Of a stretch of 64,000 nucleotides of DNA, positions 17,616 through 25,723 are shown one piece after another. Location of the stretch: positions 1,589,828 to 1,653,827 of the forward strand of contig CATQHW010000002.1 in the NCBI GenBank assembly GCA_958296075.1, given 5' to 3'. Under the pieces are notes generated by a model, which made no database searches, was not told the DNA's origin, and was given only the letters and a program-made list of their open reading frames with translations. How positions within the stretch are numbered: the stretch's first letter is position 1; the number at the start of each line of letters is the position of its first letter. Position numbers and translations under genes: made by a program. Source of the stretch: an uncultured Spirochaetia bacterium. Its GTDB lineage: Bacteria; Spirochaetota; Spirochaetia; SZUA-6; Bin103.

Positions 17616-17948
17616 TCAATCCCAGTGTCTTCGCACGTCCCGTCTTTGCATACGTCCTTGTTTCAGCCAACACCGGCGCAGGACGTCAGGAACTTCAATC
17701 CAGCCGACTGGATAACCATGCCACTTGTGGGTGTCATGCTGCTGTGCGCAGTACGCCCTGCCTTCGTGTACGGCATAACGTTTCTTGCCTACCGGTACGC
17801 TATCCTTAAGCAGCTGTGTCGCTATCCGTTGATCGAGGTTCTTCGGACAGAGCGACCCGCGCCGCCCCGGTTGCCACGGCTCCTTGTGCTTAGGATTTCC
17901 CTCATAGCGCATGACTATCCAGCTCGATCCGAACCGAGCACCCATCAA
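17616..17948 (-). CDS. Small unknown protein upstream of the ImmA-like peptidase
   Basis: This protein has up to 110 aa. It contains CPKNLDQRIATQLLKDSV, then a Cys/His-rich KRYAVHEGRAYCAQQHDTHK, WHGYPVGWIEVP and an Arg-rich end. The Cys and His residues could hold a metal, but I recognise no family. The start is uncertain: M13 (17912) is an alternative and no clear ribosome site is visible. It is spaced 9 nt from the peptidase gene on the same strand, so it is probably the peptidase's substrate, regulator or partner. Confidence 0.55.
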   Translation of the reverse strand: MMGARFGSSWIVMRYEGNPKHKEPWQPGRRGSLCPKNLDQRIATQLLKDSVPVGKKRYAVHEGRAYCAQQHDTHKWHGYPVGWIEVPDVLRRCWLKQGRMQRRDVRRHWD

Positions 17949-18106
17949 TCGTAACCGCGGCTGGGCGATCCATCAAGCATCGATGTGAAGCTTGGACGCT
18001 CCGGCCGCCGGTCGGCGGAGTGGGTGGCACAGCCGCGGTCACCCGGGACGGTGGGCGAGCAGGTGGTCAAGGCGCTGGCGCATGCGCTGCCAGTGGCTGC
18101 CGGGCC

Positions 18107-18884
18107 AGGTGGTGTTCATGCAGAGCGCACGTAGCGGCCGTCCCGCCTCCGATTTGCGCTCCTGATACTGGTAGTCGGTGAAGTCCATGTGCCATTCCTG
18201 CCGGTAGGCGCGCGGGTTCAGGTGCGCGCGCAGCGAGCGGAGCTGACATTGCCTGCCCAGGATCGCCTGGAGATACGGCGCGACGCTCGGGTGGACGACC
18301 AAACAGCCGAGAGCGCCCAGGCGCCAGCTTCAACAGGCTCTCGAACGCGACGTTGCCGACCGAGTTGTCGATCTCGTTCAGGCCGCGGGCGATGCAGGCG
18401 GTAGAGCGTCTCCTTCCACCACGCCACGGCTTCCGCATCGAGCGCGCCCGGCACGAGCAGGAAGCCGTCGCTCTCCAAACCCGCCAGACCCGCCGGAGCC
18501 GCCCCTTCCACCATCGCCGATCCTCTGAAGCCGTACGATCCCGCGCATCGGCCCCGAACGCAAGTGCCGTATGACGCCCATGAGCGCCGGCCGCGTTCGC
18601 CTGGTCCGGCCCCGGATCAGCGCGTAGACGGCGGCGTGAGCGGACCCCACACCATCAGGTGCCGGTGTCCGACACCTGCTCGACGCGCAGGTGCGCCAAG
18701 CCCGCCGCGTCGAGCAGTGCGGCGACCTCCTCCGGGCGGTAGGCGGCCAGCAGCGAGTTATGGAAGTCGCGCCGCAGCACCTCGGCCTCGTCCGCCGCGT
18801 AGGCGTTCACCGTCGCCGCGGCATCCTCCGGCGTGTCCGGGCGCAGCAGATCCATGACGAACAGATGCGCGCGCGGCGACAGCC
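18107..18884 (-). pseudogene. Decayed copy of the PhyH/methyltransferase junction segment
   Basis: This stretch is nearly identical to 23258-24033, starting at AGGTGGTGTTC and ending at GCGACAGCC in both places. It holds the first half of a PhyH gene and the last part of a methyltransferase gene. Single-base insertions relative to the intact copy (for example AACAGCC to AAACAGCC and GCCGCGGCG to GCCGCGGGCG) break the PhyH frame. Both gene parts are therefore dead. The bases left of 18107 do not continue the homology. Confidence 0.88.
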
Positions 18885-19095
18885 GCTCAATCCACGTGTG
18901 TCCCTGCATTGCGACGTGGAGACGGCCGGCGAGCTGACGCGCGGTCAGACCGTCGCCGACGTTCGCCAGAACTTCCGCTGGCGGCACCTGCCGGAACTGC
19001 GGGCCGCGCGCGACGCCGACTTTCCCGCGCTCCGCGCCTTCATCCTGGACGCGCTCTGTTCCGGCCACCCGCGGCCGGCGGCCGCATGGGAGTGA
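18885..19095 (+). pseudogene. C-terminal remnant of a nucleoside hydrolase
   Basis: Immediately after the duplicated segment a plus-strand frame reads SLHCDVETAGELTRGQTVAD and continues to a stop at 19095. The VETAGELTRGQTVAD pattern is the C-terminal signature of inosine/uridine-preferring nucleoside hydrolases. The catalytic N-terminal DxDxxxDD part is absent, so the duplicated block appears to have replaced or interrupted that gene. Confidence 0.55.
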
Positions 19096-19114
19096 GGAGC
19101 CTGCCGGTGGCTGA

Positions 19115-19936
19115 TCATCGGTTCGGTCCGACCGTCGAGTCGCCGCGCTCGTCCAGCCAGTCGTACAGGGCCCTGTTGGACTCCCAGTCGAGGTCGAGCA
19201 TGCAGGTGCCCAGGATGACGACCCCGTAGACCCGCCGCTCGCGGATCATCTCCTCGCATACGTCGAGCTGGCGGCGCATGCCGGCGTAGGACAGCTTCCG
19301 CTGGTTGCCGAAGTCATAGACGTAGATGCACGTCAGCAGCGGCTTGCCGCCGGTCAGCCGGCCCAGGCGCTCGGCGTAGCCCTTCTGCCGGTCGATGTTC
19401 GCGGCGTGCCAGAGCGGATTCAGGAAGCCGGCGAAGTACGGCAGCAGCGGAAGCTGGCGGTCGTCTTCGAGCGACATCTCATAGAACGTGGCCATCAGCG
19501 GCAACTGCGGCGGGCGCGCGGCGTTCTCGAACTGCAGGTCGGCCAGGTGCTTCGGAGTCACGCCGCCCGCGACGGTGCCGGTGCTGAAATCGTCGAGCAG
19601 GAACGACTCGATTCGCGGGTCCTCGGCGGCGAGCTCCTTGGCCTGCAGCAGGGCGCTCAGGGCCCTGTCGTAGTCGACCGGAGTCTTGCCGTCCACCGCC
19701 GAGTGCATCGCCCACTTGGCGATGATCCGCTTGGCCGCCGGAAGCCCGGTCATCGTCTCTCTGGTCAGCGGCAGGCCCCCGGCGATGAGCACGTTGCGAA
19801 TCCCCGTCCGCTCGATCGCCTGCTGCGCCGTCAGCGTCGACGGCTCGTCCCAGAACGGATACGCCTTGAGCTCCTGCAGGGTGTTTACCTTCATGCCCCA
19901 CAGCCAGAGATGATCGCGTAGCGTCAAGCCGCTCAT
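19115..19936 (-). CDS. Unknown protein beside the orphan sugar permease
   Basis: This 273-aa protein starts from an ATG at 19936, behind a good GGAGG ribosome site; an earlier in-frame start is unlikely. The alternating strand/helix pattern with IESFLLDDFSTG and KPLLTCIYVYDFG, and a conserved-looking GVVILGTCMLDLDWES near the end, suggest a TIM-barrel-like fold, possibly glycosidase-related. I cannot assign a family. No signal peptide. Divergent from the permease gene, sharing its upstream region. Confidence 0.6.
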   Translation of the reverse strand: MSGLTLRDHLWLWGMKVNTLQELKAYPFWDEPSTLTAQQAIERTGIRNVLIAGGLPLTRETMTGLPAAKRIIAKWAMHSAVDGKTPVDYDRALSALLQAKELAAEDPRIESFLLDDFSTGTVAGGVTPKHLADLQFENAARPPQLPLMATFYEMSLEDDRQLPLLPYFAGFLNPLWHAANIDRQKGYAERLGRLTGGKPLLTCIYVYDFGNQRKLSYAGMRRQLDVCEEMIRERRVYGVVILGTCMLDLDWESNRALYDWLDERGDSTVGPNR

Positions 19937-20075
19937 ACGGTAGCCTCCTGCAGATTGAGCAACGTGCGCGCTGCTCGCCTCACGGCCACCATAGCCGGCG
20001 AGAGCCCGAACGGTCAACGGGCCGCGGCGGCGGTCGCACCGGCAGCGGCCCGAAGGCCCGGCCGGCGCCGCGTGC

Positions 20076-20081
20076 TATACT
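20076..20081 (+). promoter_or_regulatory. Predicted -10 element (TATACT)
   Basis: TATACT ends 9 nt before the ATG of the permease gene at 20091, the same geometry as at 1175, 14189 and 25709. Confidence 0.5.
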
Positions 20082-20090
20082 CCGGCGAGC

Positions 20091-21044
20091 ATGGCCAACG
20101 GCATCGGTACGGCCGGTGGCGTCCGCGCGCCGTCCTCGTCGCTCCGCCGAAAACTGCACCGCTCCCGCTATCTCTATGCGCTGTTCGCGGCGCCCTTCGC
20201 GTTCTACGTACTGTTCGAGTACGCCCCCATGTACGGGGTGCTGATCGCGTTCAAGGAGATCAAGGTGTTCCGCGGGCTGGGCGCGATGCTCGCCGCCCCC
20301 GGCGTCGGCTTCAAGTACTTCGAGCAGTACCTCTCCGACCCCTATTTCTGGAACTTGGTGCGCAATACCGTGCTGATCCAGGTGCTCGGCCTGGCGGTCG
20401 GGTTCCCGGCTCCGATCATCCTGTCGCTGCTGCTCAACGAGGTGCGCGCCGTGGCGTTCAAGCGCGTCATCCAGTCGATCACCTACCTGCCGTATTTCAT
20501 CTCGCAGGTGGTGATCTGCGGCATGATCGTCAACTTCGTCGCCACCGACGGGGTGGTGAACGACTTCCTGGCCTTCCTGGGCTTGCCGCGCACCTCGTTT
20601 CTGGTGCGGCCCGAGTGGTTCCGGCCGATCTACATCGCCAGCGACGTGTGGGAACACGTCGGCTGGGGATCGATCATCTACCTGGCCGCCCTGACCAACG
20701 TCGATCCGCAGCTCTATGAGGCCGCCTCTCTCGACGGCGCCGGACGCTTGCGGCAGCTCCGGCACGTCACCTGGCCCGGCATCCTGCCGACCGTCGTCAT
20801 CCTCTTCATCCTGGCACTGGGGCGGATCATGGAGGTCGACTATCAGAAGATCATCCTGCTCTACACCGGCGCCACCTACGAGACCGCCGACGTCATCTCC
20901 ACGTTCGTCTATCGCCGCGGCCTGCTCCAGTCCGACTTCTCCTACGCCACCGCCGTGGGGCTGTTCACGTCGGTGATCTGCATCGTGTTCGTGGTCTCGG
21001 CGAACCGCATCAGCCGCTCCCTCGGGGAGACCAGCCTGTGGTAA
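20091..21044 (+). CDS. Orphan CUT1 sugar ABC permease (LplB-like)
   Basis: This 317-aa protein is a full-length paralogue of the permease at 1190. It has the same EYAPMYGVLIAFKEIK and FPAPIILSLLLNEV signatures, the same VGWGSIIYLAALTNVDPQLYE block and an EAA loop EAASLDGAGRL followed by HVTWPGI. It ends normally at SLGETSLW. Neither the partner permease nor a binding protein follows; instead a truncated oxidoreductase begins 2 nt later. The transporter cluster was therefore probably cut by a deletion, leaving this permease orphaned. Confidence 0.9.
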   Translation: MANGIGTAGGVRAPSSSLRRKLHRSRYLYALFAAPFAFYVLFEYAPMYGVLIAFKEIKVFRGLGAMLAAPGVGFKYFEQYLSDPYFWNLVRNTVLIQVLGLAVGFPAPIILSLLLNEVRAVAFKRVIQSITYLPYFISQVVICGMIVNFVATDGVVNDFLAFLGLPRTSFLVRPEWFRPIYIASDVWEHVGWGSIIYLAALTNVDPQLYEAASLDGAGRLRQLRHVTWPGILPTVVILFILALGRIMEVDYQKIILLYTGATYETADVISTFVYRRGLLQSDFSYATAVGLFTSVICIVFVVSANRISRSLGETSLW

Positions 21045-21045
21045 G

Positions 21046-21642
21046 GTGCCGATGTTCGACTCGACCGACACGGAGAGCATGACCGCGGCGGAGATCGCCG
21101 CGCGCCGCCGGATGCTGGAGGTGCTCTCCTATTTCCAGGCGGTGGAGCGCAAGGACTGGCGCTTCGATCATTGCTCGCCGATCATCGGCATCCGCGAGGG
21201 GTACCGGATCGTCGGCCGCTACCTGCTGCGCGTCGACGATCTGCGCGCCGGGCGGGAGTTCGACGACGCCGTGGCGCGCGGCGTGTTCTACCTCGACGGC
21301 CACAAGCCGGACGACGACAAGCGCACCTACATCCTCCCCAAGGAGGAGCTCTACGTGCCTCCCTACCAGATACCCTTCCGCTGTCTGGTGGCGCGCGACG
21401 GCCGCAACCTGCTGATGGCCGGCCGCTGCATGTCGGCCGACCAGCTTGCGCTCTCCTCCGCGCGCGTCACCACGACCTGCGCCATGATGGGTCAGGCGGC
21501 CGGCATCGGCGCCGCCCTCGCCGCCGCGCGCGGCACCGACGCCGCCGGCCTCGATCCGCTGGAGGTGCGGCGCGAGGTGGAGCGCCGCGGCGCCCACTTG
21601 GCCCTCGACGAGACCCCACCGCCTCCGGCGCCCACGCGCTGA
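21046..21642 (+). pseudogene. C-terminal fragment of an FAD-dependent oxidoreductase
   Basis: The 198-residue frame contains the C-terminal signature of the FAD_oxidored (PF12831) family: GIREGYRIVGRYLLRVDDL, YQIPFRCLVARDGRNLLMAG and SSARVTTTCAMMGQAAG. The N-terminal GxGxxG dinucleotide-binding half is missing; the first residues run straight out of the permease stop region. Families like this oxidise polyols or sugars next to sugar importers. It is a remnant left by the same deletion that removed the second permease and binding protein (inference). Confidence 0.75.
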
Positions 21643-21684
21643 TCTACCCCGCGGTACGCGAATGCGCGCTTGGCTTGCTGTCTT

Positions 21685-21705
21685 TTGTATATACTTGGTA
21701 TACAA
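21685..21705. repeat. AT-rich inverted repeat
   Basis: A perfect 7-bp inverted repeat (TTGTATA / TATACAA) around TACTTGG stands out in GC-rich surroundings, in the gap between the oxidoreductase remnant and the 3' end of the Rpn-like gene. A shortened relative (CTGTCTTGGTATAACAGG) lies at 37622-37639, at the 3' end of another PD-(D/E)XK gene. Operator, terminator or recombination end are all possible. Confidence 0.4.
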
Positions 21706-21740
21706 GGTTTGTGCGCGGCGCTCGACCGCACAAGTGAGCA

Positions 21741-22724
21741 CTAGCGGGGCGCCGCCTCCTTGCCGTGGGCCATGTCGCCTTTGAGGCCGCGATAGGTCTG
21801 CTCGTCGATCCCCGTCGCGGATTGGATCACCGGCCACTCGACCCCTGCCCGCCGGAACCCTTCGATAGTCTCCAGCCGCCCTTCTTGACGGCCTTCCAGC
21901 CGGCCTTCCTGACGCCCTTTCAGCCGGCCCTCCCGGCGCAACATCTCGCCACAGGTCATCAACTCACCTCTCAGCCCCGGCGCCCGGCGGCGCATCTGCT
22001 CATCCAGCGCTGGCAGCGTGTCCGCCGGCCCAGTCTCCATAATGTACTCCATGAACGCCTTGACGTAATCCACCCCGCCACGCACCGGCTCCCGCTGCAA
22101 CTCCGCCAGCAGCGCTGCGATCCGCTCCCGCGCGTCCCACGTCGCCTGCTCGAAGGCGTGCATCATCGCCAGTTGCAGCAGCCGCCCGCGCAGCGCCCCC
22201 GCCACCGTCTCCGGCGCCACCCGCGTCTGGTCGAACAGCAGGTGCCGGAAGCGTGGCACCCACGGCTCGTCGCGCAGCGCCGGCGGAAACGACTCCGCCA
22301 GTTCTTCCGCGTACCGCCAGCGATGCTTGCCCTGGTAGAACACCAGCGGCAGCACCGGGCGCAGGAACTTCTCGTCGGGGTAGCTCCGGCGCCCAGCCTC
22401 CCAGATGCGACAGCAGTAGCGCAACAGGCGCAGCGCCATCCAGCGGTCGGGGCGCGACTGATGCTCGAACAGCACGTAGAGCCACTGCGGCCCCGCCTCG
22501 CCGCCGGCGGCGGCGGCACGGCGCACCTCGAACAGCAGGTCGGAGACCGAGCCGCGCAGCTCCTGGTCGACGAACGTGCCCGGCGTCTGGCGCAGGGAGG
22601 ACCACTGGAAGCGCCGCCGGAGCGGGTCCGGCAGGCGGGCGCGAAGGAAGGCGGCGGCCTCCTCGGTGTCGGAGAACACCAAGCGGAACAGATGATCGTG
22701 GGGCTGACGCGTGGGCGGTGCCAT
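21741..22724 (-). CDS. Rpn/PD-(D/E)XK family putative transposase-nuclease
   Basis: This 327-aa protein begins with the Rpn/YhgA-like hallmark HDHLFRLVFSD. VSDLLFEV followed by WLYVLFEHQSRPDRWMALRL gives the nuclease Asp and Glu-X-Gln positions. The C-terminus has the family's repetitive charged tail (EGRLKGRQEGRLEGRQEGRL) and then a small helical module, WPVIQSATGIDEQTYRGLK. These proteins promote RecA-independent recombination and are often multi-copy. It appears intact and stands in the scarred 18-24 kb region. Confidence 0.85.
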   Translation of the reverse strand: MAPPTRQPHDHLFRLVFSDTEEAAAFLRARLPDPLRRRFQWSSLRQTPGTFVDQELRGSVSDLLFEVRRAAAAGGEAGPQWLYVLFEHQSRPDRWMALRLLRYCCRIWEAGRRSYPDEKFLRPVLPLVFYQGKHRWRYAEELAESFPPALRDEPWVPRFRHLLFDQTRVAPETVAGALRGRLLQLAMMHAFEQATWDARERIAALLAELQREPVRGGVDYVKAFMEYIMETGPADTLPALDEQMRRRAPGLRGELMTCGEMLRREGRLKGRQEGRLEGRQEGRLETIEGFRRAGVEWPVIQSATGIDEQTYRGLKGDMAHGKEAAPR

Positions 22725-22809
22725 CTCTGACCACTACCAACGACGCAGCGTCAGCGGCGCTTGCGTCTCGCCGTGCGGCACGCCGCAGTGCTCTCATCAG
22801 CGCCTTGCT

Positions 22810-22877
22810 GGTGCAGCGCGTCCGTGTTCTCGATGACGTCGCCGTCGTTGTTGAAGATGATGCGAGGCGCGTGGCGC
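22810..22877 (-). other. Short remnant after the PhyH stop (RIIFNNDGDV)
   Basis: Just beyond the PhyH gene a frame reads APRIIFNNDGDVIENTDAL. This resembles the N-terminal start of a hydrolase-type protein rather than random sequence, but only about 20 residues remain. It may be the scrap of a gene removed by rearrangement. Confidence 0.25.
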
Positions 22878-22883
22878 GCCGGG

Positions 22884-23663
22884 CTACGCCTCCGCGAACG
22901 GAAAGGTGCCGGCGTAGCCGAGCGCGTCCAGCGTAAGGTCCGGGGTGCTGACGAAGCGGATGCCCGGATACATCGGATTCTGCTGGTAGTGCAGCACCAG
23001 GTTGGCTCGGACGTCGTCCTGCGGGTCGTCCCCGAACTTGGCCCCCTGGTGCGGTACGTGGCTGAAGAACACCACCGCGTCGCCGGCACGCGGATAGAGG
23101 TGCGCCTGCGGCTGCTCGTCGCACCACGTCTGGAAGCGGTTGGCGCGATCGTCGGTGTAGTGGACGTAGGGGAGGATCTCGTCGGGGATGCGGCGGTCGA
23201 CGTAGCCGGTGAGGAACGTGAGCCGCCCTCGCTCCGGCGTATTGTCGGTCAGGTAGAAGGTGGTGTTCATGCAGAGCGCACGCAGCGGCCGTCCCGCCTC
23301 CGACTTGCGCTCCTGATACTGGTAGTCGGTGAAGTCCATGTGCCATTCCTGCCGGTAGGCGCGCGGGTTCAGGTGCGCGCGCAGCGAGCGGAGCTGACAT
23401 TGCCTGCCCAGGATCGCCTGGAGATACGGCGCGACGCTCGGGTGGCCGACCAACAGCCGAGAGCGCCCAGGCGCCAGCTTCAACAGGCTCTCGAACGCGA
23501 CGTTGCCGACCGAGTTGTCGATCTCGTTCAGGCCGCGGCGATGCAGGCGGTAGAGCGTCTCCTTCCACCACGCCACGGCTTCCGCATCGAGCGCGCCCGG
23601 CACGAGCAGGAAGCCGTCGCTCTCCAAACTCGCCAGACCCGCCGGAGCCGCCCCTTCCACCAT
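22884..23663 (-). CDS. Phytanoyl-CoA dioxygenase (PhyH) family protein, intact
   Basis: This 259-aa protein is a non-haem iron, 2-oxoglutarate dioxygenase. The iron ligands are visible as HMD (H108, D110) and a distal His in SHVPHQG; an Arg for 2-oxoglutarate lies in the following strand. The start is taken as ATG 23663 (MVEGAAPAG), since the earlier in-frame region is the end of the methyltransferase gene. It follows the methyltransferase gene at 23768 by about 100 nt on the same strand. It is the complete member of the duplicated segment. The substrate is unknown. Confidence 0.85.
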   Translation of the reverse strand: MVEGAAPAGLASLESDGFLLVPGALDAEAVAWWKETLYRLHRRGLNEIDNSVGNVAFESLLKLAPGRSRLLVGHPSVAPYLQAILGRQCQLRSLRAHLNPRAYRQEWHMDFTDYQYQERKSEAGRPLRALCMNTTFYLTDNTPERGRLTFLTGYVDRRIPDEILPYVHYTDDRANRFQTWCDEQPQAHLYPRAGDAVVFFSHVPHQGAKFGDDPQDDVRANLVLHYQQNPMYPGIRFVSTPDLTLDALGYAGTFPFAEA

Positions 23664-24033
23664 CGCCGATCCTCTGAAGCCGTACGATCCCGCGCATCGG
23701 CCCCAAACGCAAGTGCCGTATGGACGCCCATGAGCGCCGGCCGCGTTCGCCTGGTCCGGCCCGCGGCTCAGGGCGTAGACGGCGGCGTGAGCGGACCCCA
23801 CACCATCAGGTGCCGGTCCGACACCTGCTCGACGCGCAGGTGCGCCAAGCCCGCCGCGTCGAGCTGTGCGGCGACCTCTTCCGGGCGGTAGGCGGCCAGC
23901 AGCGAGTTATGGAAGTCGCGCCGCAGCACCTCGGCCTCGTCCGCCGCGTAGGCGTTCACCGTCGCCGCGGCATCCTCCGGCGTGTCCGGGCGCAGCAGAT
24001 CCATGACGAACAGATGCGCGCGCGGCGACAGCC
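23258..24033. repeat. Source copy of the 0.78-kb segmental duplication
   Basis: This block, spanning the 5' half of the PhyH gene, the intergenic part and the 3' part of the methyltransferase gene, recurs in the same orientation at 18107-18884. Differences are few, scattered single-base changes and small indels. The two copies lie about 4.4 kb apart. Confidence 0.9.
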
Positions 24034-24454
24034 AGTCCTTCAGCACTGCCCAGAGATCCGCCGGATCGCGCAGGTGGTGCAGCAGGCTGTTCGACAGGCC
24101 CACGTCGTAGCCGCCGATCCGGCGGGGGCGCGGGGGAACGCTGCCGGCGGCGATGCGCATCACGTGGAAGCGGACGCGGTGCGCGGCGGCGGCCGGCGTC
24201 GCCTGCCGCGCGTGCTCGATCATCGGCGGCGACCCGTCGATGCCGTCGAAGCTCCAGCGCGGGCGAGCGGCGGCAAGCCCGCGCACGATGTCGCCCGGCC
24301 CGCAGCCCAGATCGACGCACGCCGCCGGCGCGACCGGCGCCTGGTCCAGAACCCGGGCACTGAACAGCGCGTTGGGCTCTTCGAAGTCCGCCTGCGCATA
24401 GGCGCGCACCTGTTCAGCGCCGGTCATCATCTCAGGCTCCGGAATGCGTTGCAT
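23768..24454 (-). CDS. Class I SAM-dependent methyltransferase
   Basis: This 228-aa protein starts from ATG 24454 (MQRIPEPEMMTG). The AdoMet-binding loop is VDLGCGPGDIV, followed by the acidic FDGIDGSPPMIEHAR and motif IV-like YDVGLSNSLLHHL. The C-terminal helices resemble ubiquinone/menaquinone-type methylases. It lies 5 nt downstream of the DUF1015 gene and upstream of the PhyH gene, so the three are probably one transcript. The acceptor substrate is unknown. Confidence 0.88.
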   Translation of the reverse strand: MQRIPEPEMMTGAEQVRAYAQADFEEPNALFSARVLDQAPVAPAACVDLGCGPGDIVRGLAAARPRWSFDGIDGSPPMIEHARQATPAAAAHRVRFHVMRIAAGSVPPRPRRIGGYDVGLSNSLLHHLRDPADLWAVLKDWLSPRAHLFVMDLLRPDTPEDAAATVNAYAADEAEVLRRDFHNSLLAAYRPEEVAAQLDAAGLAHLRVEQVSDRHLMVWGPLTPPSTP

Positions 24455-24459
24455 CGCGC

Positions 24460-25653
24460 TCAATCCTCGAACGGATGGACGAACAGACCGCTGCGCAGCT
24501 TCGGCTCGATCCACGTGCTCTTCGGCGGCATGTCCGCGCCGGCATCGGCGACCGCCAGCATCTGGTCGACCGTCGGCGGGAACAGCGAGAACCCCACCGC
24601 GGCGTCTCCGGAGTCGACCAGTCGGTCGAGGCGGGCGACGCTGTCGCGCCCGCCTACCGGGATGAACCGGTCGTCCGTACGCGGATCGCCCACGCCGAGC
24701 AACGGCGCCAGAACGGTCCGATGCAGCCGCTCCGCATCAAGAGACGCGACCGGGCCGCCGCCGGCCGGCCGCTCCAGGTGAAGCTGGCGCCATCCGGACC
24801 GGAGCCGTATCGCGAAGCTGCCGGGCCGCTCCGGCGCCGGTTCCGCCGGCTGCGCCAGCCGGCCCAGCTCGCCCAGACGCCGCAGCAGTTCGTCCTCGCC
24901 GTGCGCGCCCAGACCGCGGATCGCCCGGTTGTACGCCAGGATGCGGAGCTCCTCGGCGGGGAAGAGCACCGCCGGGAAGCGCGCCGGCGCTTCGCCGGCC
25001 GCAGCCACCCGCGCGGCGGCGGTCGACCGGTGATGACCGTCGGCGACGTAGAGGTGCGGGACCTGCGCGAACGCGGCGACCAACGCCGCCGCGTCCGGCG
25101 CGCGCCACACCGCGTGGCGCACCCCGTCCGCGTCGACGGCGGTCAGGAGCGGTTCGCCGCGGACCGAACGGGCCAGCAGCGCGCGCATGCCGGCGGAGGC
25201 GCGAAAGGTGAGCAGTACCGGCTCCGCATGGGCGCCCAGCGCGCGCAGGTGGCGCACGCGGTCAAACTCCTGCGCAGCGCGCGTCCGCTCGTGCGTGCGG
25301 ATCAGGCCGGCGTCGTAGTCGGCGGCGCGCACGCAGGCGGCGACGCCGGTCTGCCGGTGGGCGCCGTCCTCCATCCGGTAGAGATAGAGCGCCGGCGAGG
25401 ATTCCCGAACCAGCACGCGCCGCTCCTGCAGGCCGATCAGGTTGCGTCGCGCGCGCTCGTAGACCTGCGGGTCGCCGGCGTCGACGCCGTCGGGCAGGTC
25501 GACCTCGGCGCGCACCACGTGCAGGAAGTTGCGCCGGTCGCCGCGCGCCAGGGCGACGGCTTCGGCGCGGGTCGGCACGTCGAACGGCGGCGAGACGACG
25601 GCCTGCGCCTGGTCCGGCGCGGGCAGCCACGGTCGGAATGGGACGATGGTCAC
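24460..25653 (-). CDS. DUF1015 family protein
   Basis: This 397-aa protein has the family's N-terminal SPPFDVPTRAE, the RTHERTRAAQEFDRVRHLRA block, YVADGHHRSTAAARV in the middle and MPPKSTWIEPKLRSGLFVHP at the end. The biochemical role of DUF1015 is not established, although it is widespread and often near serine-metabolism genes. The start is set at GTG 25653 (VTIVPFRPW), which has GGAG 7-10 nt upstream and fits the family's N-terminus; the frame is open further upstream only as a shadow of the divergent gene. It heads the DUF1015-methyltransferase-PhyH set. Confidence 0.85.
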   Translation of the reverse strand: MTIVPFRPWLPAPDQAQAVVSPPFDVPTRAEAVALARGDRRNFLHVVRAEVDLPDGVDAGDPQVYERARRNLIGLQERRVLVRESSPALYLYRMEDGAHRQTGVAACVRAADYDAGLIRTHERTRAAQEFDRVRHLRALGAHAEPVLLTFRASAGMRALLARSVRGEPLLTAVDADGVRHAVWRAPDAAALVAAFAQVPHLYVADGHHRSTAAARVAAAGEAPARFPAVLFPAEELRILAYNRAIRGLGAHGEDELLRRLGELGRLAQPAEPAPERPGSFAIRLRSGWRQLHLERPAGGGPVASLDAERLHRTVLAPLLGVGDPRTDDRFIPVGGRDSVARLDRLVDSGDAAVGFSLFPPTVDQMLAVADAGADMPPKSTWIEPKLRSGLFVHPFED

Positions 25654-25708
25654 GGACAGGCTCCCATGATGTCCGATCGGCAGGCATCGTAACAGGGGCG
25701 ATCTCCGG

Positions 25709-25714
25709 CATAAT
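25709..25714 (+). promoter_or_regulatory. Predicted -10 element (CATAAT)
   Basis: CATAAT ends 9 nt before the ATG at 25724, in the 70-nt divergent gap between the DUF1015 and PIG-L genes. No ribosome site is present. Confidence 0.45.
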
Positions 25715-25723
25715 GGCCGCATC

